NCBI GenBank assembly: GCA_030248135.1
Contig: JASANC010002358.1
Span: 186,001 to 250,000 of the forward strand
DNA length: 64,000 nucleotides
Reading direction: 5' to 3'
From: Theristus sp. LFF4_11
Lineage: Eukaryota > Nematoda > Chromadorea > Monhysterida > Xyalidae
A program made the translations under genes and the position numbers. Positions 13,121 through 25,600 of this stretch are shown piece by piece. Position 1 is the stretch's first letter, and every line of letters starts with the position of its first letter. A model generated the notes under the pieces. That model was given only the letters and a program-made list of their open reading frames with translations. It had not been told where the DNA came from and did not search any database.

Positions 13121-14525
13121 ATTTTTTTTTAAAAGTGATTAAAAAAAACAAAAATGCCGATTTAAAAAAAAAAAATTCGAAAAATTTTCCTCCAATATGC
13201 TCTGAAAACCTCAATTTTGGCACAATTTTTCGAAAGTTCAACAAAAATTTTCTTTGATTATACCTCGTAAAACCTTTAGCAGTCGATTTTGGGCCGTTTT
13301 ACCGACTGATTTTAGGCTTCGACAACATCTGCGATGAAGTTTTTGAGCGTCCCAAAGCTTAGCCTACCATTTCCGATGCAGATAAGGTGACGATTAGCCT
13401 CGCAGAGCGTCCGATTGTGCTCGCTGCACCGTTTGCAAGCGCTACGTTGTCTGGTTGCTGCTTCGTGTCGTGTCTAGGGTTGTTAAAAAAAACAAAAATC
13501 GTCATTTTTGTTTAAAAAAAAAAAAATTTCAAAAATCAAAGTTGTGCTAAATCAATCAGGGAGTCCGAAGAACCACATATGATATGCAAGCGCCTCCCGA
13601 ATGACACCCGTATGGCGGAACTTTGCAGATTTTGTTTTGGTGACCTCAATTACCCCTTTTCCAAACCGTCACCATGCCTCTTCTTGTGTTTTGACCTCCA
13701 AAACGTCACCAATTGTCCCCAGCTAAGCTAATGCTAAAGTGAAGACAAACATACCGCCTTGAAATTCGATCAATTCTTCTGATGGTGTCGCGACGACACG
13801 ACACGAAGCAGCAACCAGACAACGTAGCGCTTGCAAACGGTGCAGCGAGCACAATCGGACGCTCTGCGAGGCTAATCGTCACCTTATCTGCATCGGAAAT
13901 GGTAGGCTAAGCTTTGGGACGCTCAAAAACTTCATCGCAGATGTTGTCGAAGCCTAAAATCAGTCGGTAAAACGGCCCAAAATCGACTGCTAAAGGTTTT
14001 ACGAGGTATAATCAAAGAAAATTTTTGTTGAACTTCCGAAAAATTGTGCCAAAATTGAGGTTTTCAGAGCATATTAGAGGAAAATTTTTCGAATTTTTTT
14101 TTTTTTAAAAATCGGCATTTTTGTTTTTTTTTAATCACTTTTTTTTAAAAAAAAAATTTTTCATTTTTGTTTAACAACCCTAGTCGTGTCGTCGCGACAC
14201 CATCAGAAGAATTGATCGAATTTCAAGGCGGTATGTTTGTCTTCACTTAGCATTAGCTTAGCTGGGGACAATTAGTGACGTTTTGGAGGTCAAAACACAA
14301 GAAGAGGCATGGTGACGGTTTGGAAAAGGGGTAATTGAGGTCACCAAAACAAAATCTGCAAAGTTCCGCCATACGGGTGTCATTCGGGAGGCGCTTGCAT
14401 ATCATATGTGGTTCTTCGGACTCCCTGATTGATTTAGCACAACTTTGATTTTTGAAATTTTTAAAAAAAAAAAAATTTGAAAAAAAAAACAAAAATGACG
14501 ATTTTTGTTTTTTTTAACAACCCTA
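13120..14525 (-). mobile_element. hAT-like non-autonomous element, inverted, interrupted by a nested copy
   Basis: Sequence at about 13120-13474 and 14183-14525 together forms one copy of the element at 14585-15317, in reverse orientation. It is split by the inner element at 13475-14182. The right end reads TTAACAACCCTA at 14525. The expected left terminus TAGGGTTGTTAAAC is missing before about 13120, so this older copy is truncated on the left. It has no transposase-like reading frame. Confidence 0.75.
13475..14182 (+). mobile_element. hAT-like MITE, complete, nested, with 8-bp TSD
   Basis: A 708-bp element starting TAGGGTTGTTAAA and ending TTTAACAACCCTA. It is flanked on both sides by GTCGTGTC (13467-13474 and 14183-14190), a perfect 8-bp target-site duplication. 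The uninterrupted target can be read from the corresponding place in the copy at 14585-15317, where the octamer occurs once. The YAGGG-type ends and 8-bp TSD are the signature of the hAT superfamily. There is no transposase frame, so it needs a helper. Confidence 0.88.
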
Positions 14526-14584
14526 CCCCCCCCCCTCAGGAAAATTTTCGGCCCGTGCACCCCCCCCTCACCGAGGCACCTGAC

Positions 14585-15317
14585 TAGGGTTGTTAAAAAA
14601 AACAAAAATCGTCATTTTTGTTTTTTTTTAAAAAAAAAATTTTTTTTTTTTAAAAAAAATTTCAAAAATCAAAGTTGTGCTAAATCAATCAGGGAGTCCG
14701 AAGAACCACATATGATATGCAAGCGCCTCCCGAATGACTCCCGTATGGCGGAACTTTGCAGATTTTGTTTTGGTGACCTCAATTACCCCTTTTCCAAACC
14801 GTCACCATGCCTCTTCTTGTGTTTTGACCTCCAAAACGTCACTAATTGTCCCCAGCTAAGCTAATGCTAAAGTGAAGACAAACATACCGCCTTGAAATTC
14901 GATCAATTCTTCTGATGGTGTCGCGACGACACGACACGAAGCAGCAACCAGACAACGTAGCGCTTGCAAACGGAGCAGCGAGCGCAATCGGACGCTCTGC
15001 GATGCGAATCGTCACCTTACCTGCATCGGAAATGGTAGGCTAAGCTTTGGGACGCTCAAAAACTTCATCGCAGATGTTGTCGAAGCCTAAAATCAGTCGG
15101 TAAAACGGCCCAAAATCGACTGCTAAAGGTTTTACGAGGTATAATCAAAGAAAATTTTTGTTGAACTTTCGAAAAATTGTGCCAAAATTGAGGTTTTCAG
15201 AGCATATTAGAGGAAAATTTTTCGAATTTTTTTAAAAAAAAAAAATCGGCATTTTTGTTTTTTTTTAATCACTTTTTTTTTAAAAAAAAAAATTTTCATT
15301 TTTGTTTAACAACCCTA
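14585..15317 (+). mobile_element. hAT-like MITE, complete, with 8-bp TSD
   Basis: A 733-bp element of the same family, with termini TAGGGTTGTTAAA and TTTAACAACCCTA. It is flanked by a perfect 8-bp duplication CACCTGAC (14577-14584 and 15318-15325). Internal sequence is nearly identical to the 13475 copy over the non-homopolymer parts, which suggests recent activity. Long A and T homopolymers next to the termini differ in length between copies. Confidence 0.9.
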
Positions 15318-15677
15318 CACCTGACACTCCCCTCCAAAACTAGGCAACCCCCCCCCTCACCCGAGGTCCCGCTTTCGCTACTGCTTGGCAATGGCAACCA
15401 ACATTTGACCGAAAATCAAAAATCATTTTTAAAATGTTTTTAAGAATACCAATCACAATCAAATCGAATCGTTTTTACAAAAGTTCAAAAAAATAAAAAC
15501 GGTTTTTATAATTTCACAAGAAAAAATGGAAATTTCTTTCCCATGCCAACGCCAACCCTAAATGCAATGAAACTAATGAAACATTCCAAAAATTTTTTTT
15601 GAACCGCAGGATATGAATGATAAAATTGAGTATTTGAAAAAAATTGGTATAGCGTCAATAGCGAGTATCAACTGACT

Positions 15678-18600
15678 ATGCGTGAGAACGAGCAATCGAC
15701 GGCGAGCGAATGCTGCGACGCAGATGCACAAGACGCACCGTGGACAGTGGTTGGCAAACGTGCCTCAGCCCCGGTTTCCGATTGTCAACCAACGACAAAA
15801 GTAAGCACTCCGCTCGAACGACGAGCCATACGAATCTCAGATTGTCTGAGAACACGGATTTTAATTTCACTATTTATTCAGCCACAACACAACTCCCTCC
15901 ATGGCGTACATGTCATAAAAATAACAGCGCTTTTTCACGTCCTCGACAGGTTGTCCCGTTGTTCTCAGCAGATTTGTTCGCCCACCACAAGCAATGCCAC
16001 CGCTTGGTGGTGTCACGTGACCAACTGTATGACTGCCTCAGCAGGCGGCATCGTGTGCTCGTGCTCATGCGCGGATACTCCGGCAGTGGAAAGTCCACAC
16101 TTGCCAGGTGAATTGAAACGACGCACTGTTTCAAACGTTTGTGTGAAGTTCGTTTGTCATGGAATGCGCTTAACAAGGCGCTCATTTCCAGAGATCTCTG
16201 TGCGCAGGCAGCAGACGCAGTGGTATGCAGTGCTGATGATTACTTCATTGATCGTAGGACTGGCATTTACAGGCACGACATTGACCAGTTGCACTTGGCA
16301 CACAAATCGTGTATGGACAATGGTTGGTTGGGTTTCATAACCGTGCGACGGTGGGTGGGTGTACGGGAAACTGGTAACTTGCAAATCTCGTTAATGCGTG
16401 CTGGGCTTACCGCTTACCGGTTCACCACGTCAGCAAGTTCACGTTTCACCACCCACACCGTCGCACCGCACGCTGAGTTCACACATGTTGCTATATTGGT
16501 GCTCATCATGAGTTGCATGACAAGAGTCAATGTTGCACAACAATTTTGTGTCGAAAGTTACTTTGATGCAGAATTTTGCGGCAATCTCGCAGTCGGTCGC
16601 AAATGCCTGATGTTCAGTGTTTGTATTTGTGCATTTCATGTCAGCATTGCGTGCATTGGCAAGAAATCGGCAAGTGGTGATCGTTGACAACACCAACATT
16701 GAGATTCGTCATATGCGGCCGTATGCACAAGCGGTAAGCTGCGCAGCGACACTGAGCTGCCAACACACACTCGCATTATTGTTCCTTGTCTGAACCGATT
16801 CGCTGACTGCTTACAACTTGGCTGGCGTTTTACATAGTCGGTCGGAAAAGTGCTATTCCATTTCATGTGCATAGGCTGTCCGATTCAGTTACGAAGTATA
16901 CGTGCTCGAGCCAGAGACCTCGTGGAAATACGATGTAAACCTGTGCGCCAAGTAAGTTCTTGATTGGTTTCGGGTTCGAAAAGGGAATATGCAACGACGT
17001 TCGCATTTTTCCCAGTGTGTTTCACAAAGTGGTGTTTTCTTGCTTGTTTTTTACGGTTGTGTGCTGAGTCTGCTGGTTTGGAACTTTGGAACGTGTTTCC
17101 TTGTGCACTTGTAGTTCAAATTTCATACGATCGTTTCCTGCCAGGAAAATTGTTTTATCATGAGGCTGCGATTCGCGCAGGCGTTCAACACACGGCATTT
17201 CCGTGAGCACGTTGGAGCGGTGGCGTGACAACTTCGATCGTGCACTGACCTTTGAGAAGGTGCTTGGTTTGCCGCCGGTGACAGCGGCCAACAGAAATAA
17301 TACTCGACCGCAAAGTGCATCCGCGGCAATAATACGGTCAGCGCACTTGCATTTCATGTTGGTTGTCGAAACTCACAAGCCGCAAAAACACATTCGCGCA
17401 ATTAGAGAGGCGCATATTCAGAGTTGTACAACTGCCGGATTTTCCGGGTCTCCGGCTCCGCTCACCGAATATCACGCTTTTTGGGAACAGTTTTTGTCGG
17501 AGTTTCCAGAAATTTACGATCAAGTCCGAAGTCTGTGGATGAAGCGCACTGATCGGTTGTCTTCTAGCCCGAAGTGATGCTGGTGTAGCATTCAGTTGGT
17601 TTGCAGCGTTCATTCAGCAGAGTGCCTCAGCGGCAATGAATCCATCAGCGCACCGACGTTGGCTGAGTGGACGGAACAGACGAGCGAGCTGCATTGGGAC
17701 ACTCACTCGACGCTGCCCACGACGTCCGATCACAATGACACACAACCAAAGGTGCAACGAGAAACAAGCACTCAGGTTCGCTTGCGTCTGCTGTTGCCAA
17801 CACACGTGATATTAGATTGTGCTTTGTGGCATTTTGTGCATCCAACAAGCGTTGCTGACTGACTGTTGACGACGTTACTATCAGTTGCTTGCAAGTGCAC
17901 GTAGTGCTTCTGCTCCATTCAATTGGAAATTGGAATGCTTTGAAAATACTGATTGAAACTGAAACGGATAGAATTATAGGTCAGAAAGTGATGACTGATG
18001 GTGAACCGTGTCTCAAAATTTCAGACGACTGCAGCCGATGAGTCCGATGCAGCTGATGGCGGCAACGAGATTAATCCGAACACCAAGCACACATCAGCGC
18101 CATCAACCTCGTCCATCAGTGCGTTGTCGTCGTGCGCTGCTCGCAAAAGAAGCGCAAAAGTTGGCCTGCTGTCCGGCACTGACTTCGACCGCATACCGGT
18201 GATGAACTGGAAATCAGCAGCGGTCGGTTTTTCGTTGGGTCTCGCGGAGCCATGTGAGGCTGGCCATCAGAATTCCACTGGCGGAGAACAAGATGGAGCT
18301 GACGAAGAGCACAGGACTGCGGTGTCGTCAGCTGCCGAGTTTTCGCTGCTGCCAGATGCGGCCGATTTGAGACGACACGAAAGTAGTGAGGCTGAGCAAC
18401 GCACCGTGGGCGTGCAGGTTGGTGACACCCGTGAAAACACGATACAAACACAGAATCACCAATTTGCAATGACATTTTCACCTTTTTTGTTGTTTTCAGA
18501 CGAACGAACTCGATGTGTTCCTCGGTTCGCTGAGTCACCCACGTGCGCTCGCGTTCACCGCAGCCAATAATGGCGTGGTGTCAATTGACGCCGACTACAA

Positions 18601-21238
18601 CGCCATCATTGACGTTGTCGGCAAGTATTCGCCCGCGTCTGCCGGCAAGAGATCGTCCAGTGCTCAAGTGGACTTGGATGGCGAAGCCGAGCGAACGGAA
18701 ACGGACGCCGATCTGTGGTTGCTGGTGAACGCGTTCCCCGGCGAGGCGGCACACGAAGTACGCGACTTGTACGAGATGTGCGCGTGCTGCGTTGACGCGA
18801 CGGCGGCCATTCTGTTGGATTTTGCGGACATCGCCAACGATCGGCATTGGAGGCAGCTGGCAGCTGTGCCCGTCGCTGACGACACCGCCACGCACCGGCG
18901 TGCTGCGACACGACGCCAAACGCGCAGTGACGAGGACAAGGACGACAGCACGGACACGCCGCCGACGTCGCAAGTGCACGACGCGTATGGCGCGCCACCG
19001 TTGGGCGTGCTCACTGGTACGTCGCTGCTTGGTGCACTCACACAATTGCACTCAGATTTGTCTGGGTTTTTATTCTGCGTTTTAAGGAGAAAGATAGGTG
19101 AAATGGGTAGCTTGATTGTCGCGACAATTCGAAATTGTTAGAGTCAGCCTTCTTGCCCCTACTGACCTGCGTCAGGGCTACTTCCATTAAGCAAAAACCC
19201 AATTTCTCTTCTGTTTTTTACGTGGGGTCACAGAAACCAAAAAATCACTGCAGTCTGGTCTGGTATTCTCATTATAAGTGCACTCACTGAATGATTTGAC
19301 AATAATAGTGCTTGCTTATCATTCTTGCAAACTTGTAGGCGATCTGAATGTACAAAGCAGACTGTGGCATGCAGCGATTGAGCAGCGCAATGAGCAATGC
19401 AGCAGAGCACAACAGCAACAACCACCAACGAACAATGAAGAACCGCCGATTTCACTGATGCTCAGTCGGCACATGGCATTACAGTTGCAGGACTTGTTCG
19501 GAGATTTGTTCACGATACCCGATGGTCAGTGGGAGTGCTGGTGCTTTGTTTGCTGATTAGGATTGCTGCGTTTGGGCTGCTCACACACAGACAGACACAA
19601 GCGAACCGCATGTTGAATATGATTGCGTCCCCGTGTTTAGTTTTTTTGAGAGAAAGTGTGTTTTGGAGTTGTCTCTCTGCTGAGCAGTTCTCATACAACT
19701 CCATTGATTCCAGCACGAATTTTTCTTTTGTGTCAATTTTGCTTTCTGTTTTCAATTTTTCGCATGTAACACAACAGTAACTGTTTCAGATTTACTGTCA
19801 CCTTCGGTGCTGCGCTGCGATCTGCCATTGAGTTTGGCGAGACAAATCTATGACCACTGGATTGACACACAGCAGCAAACGAGCAACCTGCAGAACACCG
19901 CACACGGTAGAACATCCATGATCAAGTCAAAGCCAGCTTAGTAGCCGATTGGCATTCGGATTGGTTGTCGTCTTGCGTGTTGCATCTCCGTGTGTACGAA
20001 TTCAAATTCAGCGTTTCCCCCGAATGACTGACAACAAAATTCGCTGCGTTGCACTGCAGAGTGGCCAGAGCTGTCGATGGATGAGTGCGAGCGAACGTTG
20101 CCGTCAGCAGCGGCCGTCTTCGGCAACAGCACCCTGGACAGCAGCAGTTCGTCGTCGTCTGCCACAGCGAGCAGCGGCCGCGGCAGTGACGTCGTACAGG
20201 GTGGTGCCAGACGACACAATGACGCTGGCACTGCGGCACAGATACTCAGCGATGAACAGCTCGCGCACAGACTCCACCAACAGGTGGTCGCTGTAGTCAT
20301 CCCAGCCAGCACTAAATACAGCCTGGTCGATATCATACGCAACTAGCTGTTTTGGTTGGTAATCACGTGATGCATACTTTCTGTGCAAGGCAGACTCCAC
20401 CTCTACTACAGTGCCTGCACTGAAAACATGCATCAGCTTACCAACCAATCAGCTCGCTGCTCAGAATGAGTGCATTTTCAGACGTCGCACCGGGCCGAAG
20501 AATCAGTTGGACTTGCACGACTTGCAGTTGGATGCAGCGCTGAGCGCACTAAAGCACACGCTCAATCAGTATGACCGTGAGTGCTCGTTTGTGTGAGAGT
20601 GATGAACAGCCATAAACGCTTAGGAGTTCTGATTAAAATTGCTGCAACTTGAAAAAAACAAATTGAAGGTCGTCCAGCAAGCCGTATACAGTCGAACTCG
20701 TAATTTATAGGGAATCAGCTGATTGGTTGGTATTACATGTGATTGGTTGCTTAATCATGATTCCAATAATTCCTAGTTGCCCGCGTATTGTGTCCAAAAG
20801 TTTCAGTGAATTGTGTGACCTGCAACTCTTGACTGTCTCACTTGACTCAGAGCTGCACTCGGAGCGCGCAGGCAGCCAGCGTGAACTGCTGTTGACGGTG
20901 ATCACAGGCATCGGCGTGCACTCAACACGACCCGCTGTCCTCTACCCGTCCGTCAAGCAATACTTGCTCCAAAAACAGTACCAGTGCGTTGGTTCGCTTC
21001 AATTCGCAGTTGACCAATGTTGTTGTTCTGTTGATTTTGTAAATACAATGATTTCGGTTGAAAGTTGCGAACCCTTTTTTGTTAAGTGTGTCAACGTGCA
21101 TGGTACACTTACTTTTCATTTGCCCAATGGTCTTAAGGTGTGAACTGTAATCCCTTTTTCTAGCTTCATTCTGGTCCTGTTCTGTGCTTCAGATTTTCAG
21201 AGCCGAATCGAGGTGTGTTCAGGGTGATGTGGCGTTGA
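15678..21238 (+). CDS. N4BP2: N4BP2-like protein: PNK P-loop kinase domain, CUE-like region, C-terminal Smr domain
   Basis: Supported exons: 15678-15800, 15950-16107, 16192-16322, 16645-16733, 16875-16951, one starting 17181, one ending 17775, 18025-18417, 18500-19016, 19339-19524, 19790-19906, 20060-20283, 20465-20576, 20851-20983 and 21193-21238. Phases agree wherever both ends are fixed; the join between 17259 and about 17600 is unresolved. The N-terminal domain has a Walker A loop GYSGSGKST (residues 83-91), then DDYF, VVIVDNTN and EPETSWKYD, the hallmarks of the polynucleotide-kinase domain of NEDD4-binding protein 2. The 18.5-19.0 kb exon has a CUE-like stretch (LLVNAFPGEAAHEVRDLYEM). 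The last three exons form an Smr domain: LDLHDLQLDAALSALKHTL, then LLTVITGIGVHS, ending FSEPNRGVFRVMW and stop. In relatives these domains act on nucleic acids (kinase and Smr nuclease-type) and ubiquitin; activity here is inferred. The start ATG is the first in the open exon and is not certain. Confidence 0.85.
20340..20456. mobile_element. Palindromic MITE in N4BP2-like intron, abutting the Smr exon
   Basis: The left half contains TTGGTTGGTAATCACGTGATGCAT and the right half ATGCATCAGCTTACCAACCAATCAGCT, the same inverted core seen at 43938-44104 and 11949-12139. The right end lies only about 8 bp before the acceptor at 20464. Confidence 0.65.
20687..20785. mobile_element. Partial Tc1-like MITE in N4BP2-like intron
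   Basis: It starts TACAGTCGAACTCG and continues to CAGCTGATTGGTTGGT, matching the left end of the element at 11949. The right terminal repeat is degraded (GATTCCAATAATTCC). Confidence 0.5.
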
Positions 21239-22668
21239 CACAATGAACGATTCGACCCTACAGAGCGCGTGTCTCCGCCCACACCGTGCAGACTGGGTCC
21301 TGCGTTCACTGCACCAATGGTCAACAGGGTCGCTTCTGTGGCATTTCCATCTGACACGCACGTTGTGTGCACCCATTCCTCCAAAAAAAGTAATCATGTG
21401 CTCTTTCATGCATATCCCTTTTTGTTGGCTCTGCGACGCATGCGTAAGAACGTGAGTTTCATGCTTGACGCGGCAATTCAAAAACTGCGACGCACATCGA
21501 CCAAGTCCCAACGGCCGGCTCAATTAGGCACTTTTGAAAGTTACCGCTTGAGGAATGAAACCAGACGTGAACGCACATAATTGCACTGCCAAAAAGATAA
21601 TACAAACCTCTAATTGTACTCGTGCCTTGCCTTCAATCAAACTATGTTCCCGTACAAACTTTATTCGAGTTTCTTTTGTCACTTATTTTTAAATGCTTCT
21701 TATTTCGTTACTATATATATTCTTTTACTATTTTCAAATTCACTGATTCCTCTGACCTACATCTGAAGTGTTCTCCCGGGCGTTTGTAAATGGCTCACTT
21801 GCAGGACCAACCGAACAATCCAAGCGGCTGTGTATGATGACCTTTTTTACTGAACGATAAAACACGCTTTGTTAGCAAACCATCCAAAACTTTTCACCAG
21901 TACTTGATCAAAACCCTTAACAATAAAACGGACCTGGCTAAAAACAAAACTGCACCAAGTACACGTGACCAAGCCCTTAAAGCACAATACCTGTGAAAAA
22001 TCAAAACACCGTGCGAAAACCAGCTTACCACAAAGACACAAGGTACGCAAAAACGCGGCTGCTTAAACAAGCACATGTGTGTATATTCCGTGAAAGTGAT
22101 ATTTTGCCATGTCAGCCCAGGGCAGCTCCGATTCAATCAAATAACGTTTACCGCAACGGTGCTTTTCGTGTGAAGAATGGCCATTCTTGTAAAATTTTAT
22201 TTCGGCTTTTTATCGCAGCTTTTCCATGTCAGCTTCACGTTTTTGTCTTGACTCTTGACTGTCTCTATGTTATTTGAACTTTCATCAGCGTTGATCTATC
22301 TCTCAGATCGGTGATTGTACACGTTGTCCCTGCTTCGCTTTGGTTACCTTGTTCCAGTAGCTTGTTCATACTTGTTTGTTCCAGTTCATCTGCAGGTCAG
22401 CAAAAATAAAAGTCAGATACGTTTTGTGGTGCGACCGTTTGTGATTGGTTACCGAGGTTTTGTTGAACCGATTTCTTTTTTTGAAATTCTCTCACGGTTG
22501 AAGCCTGTGAACGAAACGTTTGCTGCACTTTTTCTGAACTGATTCATTTCAGATCCAGATACGGTGGATAGCGAAAATTTGGGTTTGATAGTAGTTTCCT
22601 CCACACAGACAGACGTCATTTTTTTACATTTCTTTGGCGCCATTCAACGGTGTTGGTGTTCTGGAACG
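21239..22668. other. Intergenic spacer between N4BP2-like and gamma-tubulin genes
   Basis: About 1.4 kb with no supported exon. It should hold the 3' UTR of the upstream gene and the promoter of gamma-tubulin, but I see no decisive core promoter or polyadenylation signal. Short open frames here lack similarity to any family I know. Confidence 0.6.
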
Positions 22669-25600
22669 ATGCCGCGCGAGATGCTGACCGTGCAGGTTGG
22701 CCAGTGTGGCAACCAGGTCGGCTTCGAGTTCTGGAAGACGCTGTGCGCGGAGCACGGCATTGCGCCGGACGGGCGACTCCAGCCGTACGCCATCGACGCG
22801 CACGACCGAAAGGACGTGTACTTCTATCAGGTGGCGATGGGGACGTCTGTTTGTTGCTTATGGGGAATTCCTCCAAAGGTCATCTGATGAGCTCATTACA
22901 CTCTTGTTTTCTACGTCAAATGAAACTGTGGCGTTAATTGAAAGTCGAAACGAACGGAAGCGAACCTTGCCAAGCATCCTGGCCCCTTTTTTCAATTGTT
23001 CCGTCCAGTGGCGAATTCAGCGTGCAAATCCAAATCGAGCGACCACGAGCGTCCGAATGCAAATTTGCATGATCCAGCGCATTGTCTATCCGACAGTCAG
23101 TTCGGCTCAAGTTTGTCATTCGCCCGTGCAACATTTCCAGGCGGACGACGACCACTACGTGCCGCGCGCTGTTCTGATCGACCTCGAGCCGCGCGTGATC
23201 ACGCAGATCTTGAATTCCGAGTACTCAAAGTTCTACAACCCCGAGAACGTCTATCTGTCGAAGGATGGCGGTGGCGCAGGCAACAATTGGGCTTGCGGAT
23301 ATGGACAGGCAAATATGCGCTGGTTTTATTGGTGTTTCCGCAGAGTTTCGAAATTCTTTCGTCAAGTAATTTGGTTGATTTTTGCTGGAATTCAAGTTCG
23401 GAAGTTTTCCAGGGCGCCAAAATTCACGAGGAAATATTTGACGTTCTGGATCGTGAGGCTGAGAACAGCGACAGTCTCTCGGTGTGTTCACTTAGCATCT
23501 GCAAGTTTTTTTGTGTTTTTAATATTTTCGTTTCGTTGTTTTTGTCAACTGGTTGCTTTTTGCAGGGTCTGGTGGTGTGCCATTCCATCGCTGGCGGCAC
23601 TGGCTCTGGGCTTGGCTCGTTCTTGTTGGAGCACGTTCGGGACAGGTGGACCATCATAATTTGAACTACATGCTTCTGTAGTTCGGTTCAGAGTGTCCAA
23701 CTGTTTTTTATTTGTTTTCAACGCTTTTTTTGTTTTCAGAGCAGCGTTGAGCTGATGCTGATAAGCAAGAGTATTTGCAGGTTTCCAAAGAAGCTCGTGC
23801 AAACATATTCGGTGTTTCCGAATCAAGACGAGGGCAGCGACGTCGTCGTGCAGCCGTACAACTCGATACTGACACTGAAGCGATTGGTGAACAATGTGAA
23901 CTCGGTGGTCGGTTCAGTTAATGTTTGCAAAATGCATCATGAGCACTTGAACACCGTACAGCCCTTGATTGTTGCAGGTTGTGCTCGACAACACCGCCCT
24001 GAATCGCATCGCGCACGATCGCCTGCACGTGGAGAACGCTGACTTCAGGCACATCAACAGCATCGTTCGTTTCGCTATTTTTTATTTTATTTTTGTTTCA
24101 TTTTCAATTGTTTAACGAGATTCACAATTTCACCAAACAGTGATATGAATGTGTTTTTATATGATAAACGAAACCATCGCTCATTTGCATCTGATGTTGG
24201 CCGGTGGTCAGTTTTATAAAAGTGAGTAGTGTCTGAAAAGGGAGGAGTTTTACTCCAGGTGTTCCGGAAGTTAAATCATAACGACTTCAGGTTGAAGAAT
24301 TTAACCCAGTTTTTTTTTTGACCGAGGCTTCATATTGGCCTGATATTGTTTTGTCAAAATCACTACTCACTTTTATAAAACTGATCACAGCCGCAATGCA
24401 CAGAGCCTGTAAAACTGTATTCTGTGCCAGGTCAGCCGTATCATGGCCTCATCAACAGCGACCCTCCGCTATCCGGCCGTGCTGCACAACGATCTGGCGA
24501 ATTTGCTTTCCTCCTTGATTCCGACGCCGAACCTTCATTTTCTGATGACCGGCTACACGCCGCTGACCATCGACGTCGTGCAGAAGGACTCCGTCGGAGC
24601 GCCCGGCGCAAACGCGCTGCCAGGTTCGCAAGCTGATTCGCTCGAGATTGAGCTTCAGTTTGTTGTTTGTGGTGCTGCCGCCACCCATCGTGGTGAGATG
24701 ACAAGTGGGTGAACGTGAACACCAGCTTGCTAAGCGAGCCCCCCCCCCAAAAAACAGTGCGTGCGTGGTTCGCACCGCGACACGGATGTCGGACAGCATC
24801 TGAGCGGATGCCCAATGAGCAACCGGTGCAAGCACCTGTACCCATTTGGTTTCCAACGGAGACTGGCGCGCTTCACTCTCTCGTGCAAACAGCAGCAATC
24901 CAGCTTGTGTCAGTCTGCTTGTGCTGCATCGTGCAAACAGCAGCAATCCAGCTTGTGCCAGTCTCTGCTTGTGCTGCAGGCGCGAACGTGTCCACGGTCG
25001 GTGCGTCGTCGGCGGGCGCTGTCGAGCAAACGGAGAGCGCCATCCAGAAGACGTCCGTGCTCGACATCATGCGGCGTCTGCTGCAGCCGAAGAACATGAT
25101 GGTCTCCATCGACAAAAACACCGGCCCGTACGAACACTGCTACGTGGGACTGCTGAACATCATTCAGGGACACGTTGACCCGAGCGAGGTGGGCACTGCG
25201 TCTTTTCGTTGCTTTGCACTCGATTCTAAGTCAACGGTCCACAATTGGCTAGTTCAACTGAGCTTCATTTTAACGTGCCAACTTGGTTTGCTTGCTGCTG
25301 CTGGAGTCCTAGTCGGAACACAGTGCATTTTGTTGTTATTACACAATGTGGCACACTGAAACACGTGCGATATTAGAGCAGCGCACGTGGCGTGCTGTGT
25401 TAGCGTATGTGTTTGTGCAGCATTACTGTGTTACAAGCAAGTGCACTGTCTCCAGACGATGACTTTACCCACATGCTTTCGTGGCACAATTTATCAACCA
25501 ACCTGGCACACCGTGTGCTTCCAAACGTTCGCAGGTGCACCGCAGTCTCGCACGCATCCGAGAGCGCAAACTGGTCACCTTCATTCCGTGGGGTCCCGCG

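Noticed and set aside
14253..14864. Open frames rich in Phe, Lys and Cys over the repeats
   Set aside because: They lie wholly inside hAT-like MITE copies and repeat because the element repeats; no transposase similarity.
17260..17660. Apparent short duplication (AGTGCATCCGCGGCAAT and AGTGCCTCAGCGGCAAT) as an exon duplication in the N4BP2-like gene
   Set aside because: The similarity covers only about 35 bp and the two copies would be read in different frames, so I could not support exon duplication.
24585..24979. Gamma-tubulin insertion as a mis-called retained intron
   Set aside because: The extra residues come from both sides of a well-supported intron with matching phase; neither side carries a stop.
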